Shown here one piece after another: positions 1 through 8,559 of a stretch of DNA of 19,233 nucleotides. Each line of letters starts with the position of its first letter. The stretch's first letter is position 1. The DNA is taken from positions 56,497-75,729 of the forward strand of contig BCIH01000008.1 in assembly GCA_002897115.2 (NCBI GenBank), written 5' to 3'. Made by a program: the position numbers and the translations under genes. This DNA is from Prototheca cutis (Eukaryota; Chlorophyta; Trebouxiophyceae; Chlorellales; Chlorellaceae). Under the pieces are notes generated by a model. That model had not been told where the DNA came from. It saw only the letters and a program-made list of their open reading frames with translations, and ran no database searches.

Positions 1-396
1 CTGGTCGTCGGCGACTGCTCGCCGGGCCCGGCACGCTACCACGAGCCGATGCCACACGTCGGGCTGCTGCGGGCGCTGGTCAAGGCGGGGTTCAAGGTCG
101 TGCTCATCGACGAGTTCCGCACCTCCAAGCGCTGCCCGGCCTGCAAACACGAGGAGTGCACGGTGGAGACGTTCCTCCGCGTGCCCAACCCACGCCCCTA
201 CCGCAGGGAGCAGACGCCCGAGGTGGTGTGCCACGGGCTGCTGCGCTGCACCAACGAGAAGTGCCGCCCTCCCAACGGCGAGCATCGTCTCTGGAACAGA
301 GACTTGATGGCGTGTCTGAACATGCGGCACATCGTGGAGCACCTGCGGGAGACCGGCGAGCGGCCGGACCGCTTCCAGCGCCCAGCGCNGCAGTAA
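1..396 (+). CDS. Fanzor/TnpB-like RNA-guided nuclease, C-terminal part (5' truncated by window)
   Basis: The frame is open from base 1 to TAA at 394-396 (131 codons visible), and the protein begins outside the window. What is seen is the C-terminal signature of the TnpB/Fanzor family. An IDEF-RTSK-CPAC block carries the RuvC-II glutamate (GAG at 112-114), followed by a split zinc ribbon (CPAC, then CTNEKC) and LWNRDLMACLNM with the RuvC-III aspartate (GAC at 301-303). The 33 residues between the zinc-ribbon halves form a longer insert than in compact bacterial TnpB, which favours a eukaryotic Fanzor. Family members are RNA-guided DNA endonucleases linked to transposable elements. The visible catalytic residues are intact; the RuvC-I aspartate cannot be checked. 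An N at 389, two codons before the stop, leaves the exact C-terminus uncertain. The gene converges with the MA3 gene and its GC-rich codon use does not stand out. A bacterial contaminant is unlikely because it lies on the same contig as intron-bearing genes. Confidence 0.8.
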   Translation: MVVGDCSPGPARYHEPMPHVGLLRALVKAGFKVVLIDEFRTSKRCPACKHEECTVETFLRVPNPRPYRREQTPEVVCHGLLRCTNEKCRPPNGEHRLWNRDLMACLNMRHIVEHLRETGERPDRFQRPAXQ

Positions 397-1123
397 AATC
401 CATCCTGGGAGGTTATAGCCTTCNAACGGGGGTGGGAACTCCCGGGGCTCCTTCCCTTCCCCGGAAAGGGAAAGCAGCCCCGGGGGTCGAAACCCTGGGG
501 GCTCCCTTCCCGGGGCAACGGGCTCTGGGCTCCTTGGCCCGGGAAGGGAAAACAGCCCCGGAGGTGGTCCATCATTGCGGTGGTCCACCTTCCTATTGCC
601 CTGCAGAGTGTGAAAATTTTCATCAGTGATGCCCAGCAACCCCCGGGGTGATGTGACGCTGGTGCTGGCTGAGCTGGTTGCATTATTTTTGCCCTGCACG
701 GTATTGTCGTACCCAGACTTTCGTCCCCTGACACCCCTGCAAAGTGACTGTTTTCTGGTCTAATCCGCTGCCACACCTTCATGTGGCTTGTTTTTCTGCT
801 TTCTTTCCCTGCACATCAGTGTCGGGTGCCGCTGACACCGCCATTTCTGTACAGGCGTGTTTCATGGAGCGGAAAGGCAGGGCCAGCAGCACAGCACAGA
901 CAAACAAAAACTGGAATTGGAATGAATGCATGGACATCACAGAAGGTACAGGGATGAGGCAGGGTGGCAGCGCGGCCAAGGGACAGCATAGTCGTGCGGG
1001 TACATAGGTTTGGCGAGCAGCACTGCTTCCCTCTCGACAGCGCCGCAGCCAGTGTACTGGCTCAGCTCGCTGGCTTGTTGGGCCAAGCCGACACACCTCG
1101 AGACCACCCACTTGCTCGCTCGT
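397..1123. other. Intergenic stretch between convergent Fanzor-like and MA3 genes
   Basis: Apart from the two stem-loops at 441-559, I see no coding exon here. A short direct repeat GGTGGTCCA occurs at about 563 and 580. The part nearest 1123 should hold the 3' UTR of the MA3 gene, which is read leftward. No clear TGTAA signal was found for it. The open frames here show no recognisable protein features. Confidence 0.5.
441..559 (+). repeat. Two tandem GC-rich stem-loops just downstream of the Fanzor-like ORF
   Basis: Two related inverted-repeat modules begin 44 nt after the stop codon. In the first, 441-449 pairs perfectly with 476-484 (9 bp), and an inner 7-bp stem pairs 452-458 with 466-472. 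In the second, 503-511 pairs perfectly with 541-549 (9 bp), and 498-502 pairs with 555-559 across a 5-nt bulge. Both share the theme GGGGCTCC-TTCCC ... GGGAA-AGCCCC, so they look like diverged copies of one unit. In TnpB/Fanzor loci the guide RNA scaffold and the transposon right end lie at the 3' end of the ORF and just beyond it. That role is possible here but is inference; a simple GC-rich repeat is the alternative. Confidence 0.6.
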
Positions 1124-4100
1124 TCACTCGGTCTTGGGGAGCCAGCCCTCGGCGTTCCCGGTCTCTTCCAGCCCGGCCACAATCTCTCGGGCCATGGGAA
1201 AGTCCAGCACGATGTCGTCCAAGTTAGCCTTGACCCGTTCGAAACCCGTCGACATCTGCGTCTGTGGTTTGCACAAGCACCCGGCATCGTGAGCAGGCTC
1301 GATTTCCTAAACCCCTCCCCTCCCCCGGGATCAAAGAACCCCAACGAACCCAAACACCAGCAAGACATACATCAGTCACGACGCCCGCGGACGACAGCGC
1401 AGCCAGCAGACGGACGATTGCCGGTACATTTTGCTGGCCCGCGCACGCCGCCAGAACCGAGCGCAACACCATCTCATGGTGGAAATGAGGCACCGCGAGG
1501 TCCAGCAGGCAACGCTCTGCCTCACCCACATCGCCCGACGTCACGTACTCCTGCCGATGTATGTGTGCAATTTGTTTCTATTGTGATGATGGGCTGCCGA
1601 GGTTGACAGCATTCAAGTAATCCCAATGCATTGCCTGCTCAATAAATAAACACGAGCCAAAGGTACCCGACTCACGTTGACGGCGTCACGCATGGCGGCG
1701 GCGAGATCGTGGGGGGAGGACAGGCGGCCATGCCAGCACCCGGCCAGGCGCTCCGCGGCATGCCGAGCCGAGAGCAGGCACCCGGCATCGTGCAGCACAC
1801 GAGCACCAACGGTGCCCCTGAGCCGCGGCACCGCCTCGGCAAGAAAGGCGGGAGGCAGGACCTCGTCCACCACAGCCCGGCCGAGGAACAGCGCCAGCAG
1901 CGGCTCGGCATCGGGGACGTCCAGGGTCAAATCCTCCACGACTGCCAGCAGGCACTGGAACCCCAGGCTCGCTTGCTCTGTGATTATAGGTGCGTGAGTT
2001 TGTTGGAAAGGGAAGGATATACATGTATGTTGGTTGTTGTTGTCGAGGGGTTGCTTTGGGCAGGGGTACTCTGTCCACACAATTCTTTCACACGACTCCA
2101 TGCAAAACAAAAATGAAACACACCATGACTAATGGTATCGGGGACCAGGGCTGGGAGCAGCGCCGACGCCAGCTCCCGTTCCCTGTCCTTGCGGTCCAAG
2201 GCCAGCTGGACCACCTGCGGAGGCGCGCGAATCATGGGACAGGGCGACTGTGTGTGCTGAAAACAGCCGACGCATGGTGGCCCCGCATCCATTTCCCCCT
2301 TTCCCAAACAAAAAAAACTCTCCACGCCCACGCCAATCCCCAGCTCACATATTTGACAAAGAGGTGGTGGAAACCTGGCTCGGCAAGCTCCGGCAGCGAA
2401 CGGACGACCTCGCCCACGTCGCCTGAGGGTTTTTGTTGAATTGCCGTTTCCGACTCCAAATAATCGGGAATGCCGGGTAAAGGCCATATGTGCTACTACC
2501 AGTGTTATCCCGCAAACCTTTGTTCAAGCCCTTGATCGCAGCCAAGCTGTTGGAGCCCCTGTCCATTCCCAAACACACACACACCCTCCTTCTTGCCTAC
2601 CAGCTTCAAAGTACTCGAGGATAATGGCCTTGACGGATGCCTTGTACCCCGCCACACTCAGCTTGAACGTGGCACTGCCGTTGGACTGCAGAACGCTGCT
2701 CGGCGAACCTGTCAACGGGAAGGATTGATGACCGAGGTGGTTTGGATGCATTGATTGTTGAAAGCCATCGCCCCTTCCAGTGCCCACGACCTGACACCAC
2801 ACAACAGGCCACATCTCCTCCCTCCAAAGCTGGGCCTCCCACTCTTTCCAGAAAGAGAAAGAAGCTTCGACCAGGCAACTGACGACTCAGCGGTACCTTC
2901 GAGAGACTCCTCCGAGCCAAACCCTTCCTCCAGCCAGCCGGCCTTCTTGCCAGCTTCCACCAGGCGCTCAAAGGTCGCACGGGCCGAAGGCACGTCCAGT
3001 TCCAAGTCGTCCAGCTGCGCAGCCACTCTGGCAAAACCCTACAGCAGGCAGGGGTTTGGGCACAAGGGGGGGCGGTGAGACAGGGAGTCCCCCCTCCTGC
3101 AATGTACCTCTCCCTGAACCACCACCACACGCAAATCTAATCCAATCCCATCCCCACATGCATGCGGGCGTGCCTTGCTCATCTGGCTGGAGGAGATCGT
3201 GCATGATTCGGCCAGGCTGGACAACAGCGCCGCATAGGGCTCGGGCCCCTGAGCCTCGACTGCCTTGACCACGGCCTGGAAAGAGGGTTTGCAGTGGATT
3301 TCATTTTTCGTTTGTTGGCGGTGGTACCAACGGCTTGCGGAGCCCGGCACTGGGCTCATCCTGTGGCACAGCTCCACAGTGCGACTACAGGTAACCCACC
3401 GCGTGCAACTGCCATCCATCCACGCTTTGGTTGACAAACCACGCACCTGTTTGACCAGCTCGTGGTGGAAAAAGGGGACGGCCAGCTGGCCCAGCAGCCT
3501 CCGCACCTCTGCCACATCACCCCCTGCCGAGTACTCCTGCGGTGGTCGTGCATGGGGACGTGGGCTTGCTCTGTCGAGCACAACCTAACAAAAAAATGCA
3601 AACCCCAGATGAACCCCCGACAGGCAGCCAAGAGAATCCAGCAATCCGCACAGGGCAGACCTCGAGCATGGACGCGACGGCGGCACGGCTTTCGGCGAGG
3701 TCAAACCCTGCGGCGCCCCCCCAGCAGCGTGCGAGGCGCTCCGCGGCGTGCTTGGCACCGCCGTGCAGCTCGCAGGCCCGGAACAGGCGCTGACCGACTT
3801 CGGGCGTGGGCGCGGCAGCCGCCATTTCCTGCAGCGCGGCCGGGGCCAGCGCGTCGTCTGCCACGGCGCGGGCGGCAAACAGCGCCAGCAAGTCTTCAGC
3901 ATCTGGCACGTCCAGGGTCAAGTCGTTGAGCCCCGCGGCGAGTTCCGCAAACCCGCGGGCCACGTCGCGCTCCGACAGCACCTCGCCGTGCAACGAAGCG
4001 AGCAGCACGCTGGTCATCTCGCGTTCGCGGCCGTGCCGCCCCATGGCGCAGGTCAGCGCACGCTTGACCACCCAGAACCCGTACTGCGGCGCCCGGAGTT

Positions 4101-4973
4101 CGGCCACGCATGCCGCGGCTTCGGCCAGGTCGCCCGTCGAATAATACTCCTCCAGCGCCGACACCACGCCAGCCTTGAATCCTGCCACCTCGGCGCGAGC
4201 GGCGTCGGCCCAAAACACCCCCCCCGCCTCCTCGGCCCACACCCCCGCCACTGCGGCTTCCTCGTCAGAGTCGTAGTTTGGATCGCCGCGGTCGGCCGCA
4301 GCGTCGCCCGATGCCGCAAAGTCCTCTGCCAACAGGCTGCCCCACGTGTACTTGCCACCCGCACCGCCCTTTTTGGCCTTGCCATTGCCTGCAGTTTTTG
4401 GGGGGCCGGGGTGTTGCTCGTGAGGGGGGGGGGGTTGCGTTGGTGGCTGAGTGGAGATGAATATGCCCTCTGAAGGCGACCACCTTCAACCCCTCGTTCA
4501 TTCAGTTCCAGGTCAGCACCTTTGGCGCGACGGGACATGTGGTGGTCGTGTGCCACCTGGCGCTTTGTCTTGGGCGGTGGGACATACGATCCCTTGGCTG
4601 ATGCCCCGCGCTCGACCAGGATGCTCGGGTCAGTGGGAGTGAACCCAGCCGCGGCCGTGGCAGCCGCTGCAGCAGCATGCGTGGGAGTGGCCGAGGTGCG
4701 GAGCGTTGACACACGCGGTCGTCATGGTCACCCGCCTGGCTGTCCCAGACGCCCCACGGTTGCCCACGCGCACCAACTCCTCCCTGCTCTTGCATAAACC
4801 CACGTCAACACACCCGGACTCCTAGCCCTTCAAGCCAGCTTTGACCCACCTGATTCAGCCTGCCTCTTGGCCAGTGCGGCGTCCAGCGTGGCGCGCTGAT
4901 CCTCGGTCAGGATGGGTTGGGAGGACATCCTCTCCAGCCCGTCCACGGGCGCGGTGCGGGAGGATCTGGGCAT
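1124..4973 (-). CDS. MA3-domain translation regulatory factor (PDCD4/MRF family), four MA3 domains
   Basis: Twelve exons join in phase to 741 aa: 4973-4850, 4666-4520, 4388-3661, 3536-3447, 3275-3174, 3038-2897, 2708-2601, 2422-2349, 2214-2124, 1977-1676, 1550-1371, 1261-1124 (TGA at 1126-1124). The layout matches the plant MRF/ECIP1 family: an N-terminal LTEDQR helix near residue 22, a GGAGGKYTWG segment, DPNYDSDEE near residue 126, then MA3 domains at about 161-275, 325-440, 460-575 and 625-740. Typical MA3 motifs recur: EYY/EYF-STGD, FHHELVK, LTLDVPDA, LALF-ARAV, and C-terminal GW-L. MA3 domains bind the helicase eIF4A; plant MRFs act in cytosolic translation downstream of TOR/S6K. The ATG at 4973 is chosen because the conserved N-terminus follows directly and a splice acceptor (CTATTGCAG) lies 12 nt upstream, implying a 5' UTR intron. 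The intron at 3173-3039 has a GC donor. The 4666 acceptor is the least certain junction. Confidence 0.9.
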
Positions 4974-5715
4974 GACGTGGCACCCTGCAATAGGGAGAAT
5001 CATGTAAAAACACGTTCATCGCAGGAAAAAACACTGGGGACGGAGGGGGGGATGGGCATCAAGCAGTGGTCCGGCCCCCGGCGACCGCTGTGCCGGGCGG
5101 TGTTCCGGCAAGCCCACCCCCGCGATCTCAAAGCTCACCGAAACCACCCGGTCAAAAGGTTGGGGCCCTGATCCAAAGGCTGTGGTCCGATGGTAATGTG
5201 TGGACGCAGGCGCCCAGTTTCGCAATCAGGCAAGGAAATGAGCAACCACCCGCTTCCGAAACCCTGACGCTCGGTACCGTGTGCGATCGCAGTGCAAAGC
5301 AAGCTATACTGATGTGGATGATAGATGCAAATAATTTTGTGGATTGGAAGATTGGCTGACCTGTTTTTCTATCGGGTGGGTCACGTCCTTGTCACGTCGC
5401 GGGCCATCGCATGCCGTGTCGGGAGCGAGCTTGTCATGCCCCGGGAAGTTTCACTGGGGCCCCACGCCACCGGGGCCAGGCGCGCCTGCTGAGAGGAGAA
5501 AGGATAGCGGAAGAGTAAAATGTCAAACACAACCGTGTTGTTTTGATCGTGATTTTGACTCGTTGCCTGCGAGGCGTGGACGTTGATCTGGGTTCCTGGG
5601 GTCATTGACCGAGCTGCGGAAGCTCCCATGCCCCGGCGCTGACAGGATCTGGGCCTGACCACGGTGCTCGAGGCACCGCCTCATCTCCTACATCTTGTAA
5701 CCGCACATTGAGGCC
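4974..5715. promoter_or_regulatory. Divergent promoter region of the MA3 and AP-1 sigma genes
   Basis: About 740 bp separate the two outward-facing start codons. On the minus side a probable 5' UTR intron ends at 4985, eleven bases before the MA3 ATG. A perfect GCGATCGC palindrome lies at 5283-5290. I see no convincing TATA box and no coding exon. The open frames here are short and featureless. Confidence 0.45.
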
Positions 5716-6646
5716 ATGGTGGGCGACAGATCAGTGGCACGAGGGTTGCTGGCCGGTGCGGGGCCTGCTCCGTCCCGCTGTATCATGTCCGCTGCTCATG
5801 GACGCCCACCTCCCTCCCCCCGGCGCCCCATCCCCGCACATGCCAGATCCGGTGGGTCTTGCTGCTGAGCAGGCAGGGTAAGGTGCGCCTGGCCAAGTGG
5901 TACACCACCACGACGCAGAAGGAAAGGGCCAAGCTGCTCAAGGAGGTGTGCCCCATGGTCCTCAACCGCGGCCTCAAGCTCTGCAATTTCATCGACTTTA
6001 AGGACTACAAGATCGTGTACAAGCGCTACGCCTCTCTGTACTTTGTGGTGGGCATTGATGCAGGTCGGTTGGTGTGCAGGGGAATTTGAGAGAGAGTGGA
6101 GCTGGGTATTACTGTACGTGGTCAACAAGGTGGCAGTCGAGGGAGGGGGTCTGGCCGTGTGCACATCCCCCAGCCGGCTTGCATCCCACGCCGCAAGGAG
6201 CCGTCGTCCATGCCTTTTTATAATCCCCCCTTTCTTCTCCCCCTCCTCGCTCCCAATACTCAGGGGACAACGAGCTGATCACACTGGAAGTCATCCATGA
6301 ATTTGTGGAGGTGCTGGACAAGTATTTCGGCAATGTGTGCGAGCTCGACCTCATTTTCAATTTCCACAAGGCACGATGTCCTTTGCTGGGGCCAGGGGGA
6401 AGGGGGGCCATGGCCGGGCATTGGTTCCACCACTCAAACACGCCTGGCCCTTCGCCGATGACAACAACGACGACGGGCTCTCCGCAGGCCTATTTTGTTC
6501 TGGACGAGCTGCTCCTGGCAGGGGAGCTGCAGGAGCCGTCCAAGCGGACGGTGCTGCAAAAGGTAGAAGCCCAGGACCAGCTTGTTGACCAAGTCAAGGC
6601 CGGTTTGACCGACGAGAAGATCGTGATCACGGGGCCCCGAGGCTGA
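5716..6646 (+). CDS. AP1S: AP-1 clathrin adaptor complex sigma subunit
   Basis: Four coding exons give 161 aa: 5716-5718, 5847-6063, 6264-6370 and 6488-6646. The product matches sigma-1 adaptins over its whole length (family about 158-161 aa). It starts [20 protein letters not shown] and shows [69 protein letters not shown] and [12 protein letters not shown]. The TQKER and KRYASLYF segments favour AP-1 over AP-2 sigma. Sigma-1 is the small subunit of the AP-1 heterotetramer at the trans-Golgi and endosomes; with gamma it binds acidic dileucine cargo signals. The first coding exon is only the ATG, and the second begins ATC CGG TGG after a CAG acceptor. The third intron (6371-6487) uses a GC donor. 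The C-terminal tail after about residue 150 is lineage-specific. A TGTAA signal follows at 6821. Confidence 0.95.
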
Positions 6647-6820
6647 TGAATGCCCCAGGGAAGCAGTGGGGGGTTCGCCACTGTTGGTTGGCTGATTGAT
6701 CAGTGGGGACAGACCAACCTATGAAGACCGAGGCGCTGAGTGATCATCTCAACCTTCGACAGCTGTAGTGCTGGTGATCCATGGCCCCTCGGGTAGGCAG
6801 GCCTGCCTAACCTTCAGAAA

Positions 6821-6825
6821 TGTAA
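6821..6825 (+). terminator. Candidate poly(A) signal TGTAA of the AP-1 sigma gene
   Basis: TGTAA lies 175 nt beyond the AP1S stop codon on the same strand. This pentamer is the usual green algal nuclear polyadenylation signal. Position and strand fit, but a 5-mer can occur by chance. Confidence 0.5.
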
Positions 6826-7067
6826 TGTACACAGGAGGGGGCCAATGACGGCCATCCTAGTTATGGAAAAGGAAGACACGGTGTCGAGGTTTTCTTCGCA
6901 TAGATTGCTGTCCCAAACGACAGCGGTGGTCGATGGGGAAGGGATGACGGACCTACAAAGAGAGAAAAAGGGGAGATACAGGACGAGCATCAAAGTGCCA
7001 GGGCCCATTCTGCAGCGGCCGCAACTCACCAAGGAAATTCACAAAAATGAAACAGGAGGGACTCGGG

Positions 7068-7104
7068 GTGTGTGTGTGTGTGCGCGCGCGCGCGCGCGTG
7101 TGTG
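7068..7104. repeat. (TG)n(CG)n(TG)n dinucleotide run
   Basis: A 37-bp uninterrupted purine-pyrimidine alternation with TG flanks and a CG core. It lies in the 3' region of the ABC transporter gene, about 90 bp past its stop. Such tracts can adopt Z-DNA. Confidence 0.85.
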
Positions 7105-7190
7105 AGCACCTTTTTTGGGGAGGTGTCCCGGCACGGATGCGGATGCATGAGGAGGCAAGGCAGCACTGAACACCCAGCAGAAGGCATGGA

Positions 7191-7843
7191 TCACTTGTGA
7201 AAATCTTCACCGCTGCGGCCGCCGTCGCGGCCGGCCGCCGCCAGCGCGGGCTCCGGAGGCGCGCCTGTCGCACCACCACCACCACTACCCCCGCCGCCGG
7301 CATCCGTCGAGGCCAGCACGTCAGACATGGACAGCGTGGGTTCGGGCTGCGCCTCGTGCGGCGCCAGGTCCCGCTGGTCCACCGTCTTGCCTGCCTGCCG
7401 CGCAACCAGGCTGGCGTAGAGGCCCCCACGCAGCATGAGCTCCGCATGACTCCCCCGCTCCGCGATCTTCCCGCCCGCCATGACCACCGTCAAGTGCGCA
7501 TTCGCCACTGTAGACAACCTTTTTTTTTGGGGGGGGGGGGGGGGGGGGGGGGGGGCCCGATTTTTAGGGAAGTAGAATGGCTCCAAGCGGTGAAGCAAAA
7601 CAATGATCCAACTACCAGTCCATTGAATCCATCCTCCCCCCCTTCATTCCCCCTGTGCGACCCCCAAAAATGACCCCCCCGTAACGACACACTCACCGAT
7701 GCGCGATGACGATGACGGTGCGGCCCGAGGCGCGGATGACGCGGTCCAGGGCGGCGTTGACGGCGGCTTCGGACTCGGCATCCAGCGCGGAGGTGGCTTC
7801 GTCCAGCACCAGGATGGCGGGATCTCTGACCAGTGCACGGGCA

Positions 7844-7876
<33 letters not shown>

Positions 7877-8504
7877 AGGCGGTCGGTGACAGGCGTATCG
7901 TAGCCCTGGGGGAGTGTGCGGATGAAACCCACTGCGTTGGCGAGCTCCGCGGCGCGCTCGATCTGCTCGCGCGTGGCTTCGGGCATGCCATAGGCAATGT
8001 TCTCAGCGATGGTCATGGAAAACAGGCGCGGATCCTGCGATACCACGCCCAGCTGACGTCGGAACCAGGCCGCGTCCAGGTCACGGAGATCCCGGCCATC
8101 CAACCGGACGCTGCCTGCACCGGGGTCGTACAGCCGCTGCAGCAGCGCCACCAATGTTGTCTTCCCCGATCCACTCAGACCCACCAGCGCCGTGGTCCGG
8201 CCCGCAGGGATGACCAGGCTCGCCCGGTCTAATGCCATCTGCCCGGGTCGCGTGGGGTAGGAGAAGGATACGCCTCGAAACTCAACCTCGCCCTCAATGT
8301 GCCCGGGCACTAGCCCAGAGCCCAGCTGCGGCGCCGCCGGCATCCCCAGATACGCAATCACCCTGCAGATCGAGGAAAGAAGGAATACGTTTGGTCGATT
8401 GGTCGGCCGGGAACTGGCTGGCTGGCAGTTGTGTGCATGTTTTCTTGCTCCCCGACCTTACTGGTAGGTCACTGCACACACGCACGCACGCACACGCGCG
8501 CGCG

Positions 8505-8559
<55 letters not shown>

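Larger units (their letters stand above)
6647..7190. other. Shared 3' region of convergent AP-1 sigma and ABC transporter genes
   Basis: The stretch lies between two facing stop codons and should contain both 3' UTRs. It holds the TGTAA at 6821 and a TG/CG dinucleotide run at 7068-7104. No coding sequence is recognisable. Confidence 0.5.

Noticed and set aside
3748..4473. Plus-strand frame of 241 codons
   Set aside because: It is the antisense shadow of the large third exon of the MA3 gene, whose minus-strand reading has clear domain matches.
7699..8232. Plus-strand frame of 177 codons
   Set aside because: It is antisense to the ABC-transporter nucleotide-binding domain.
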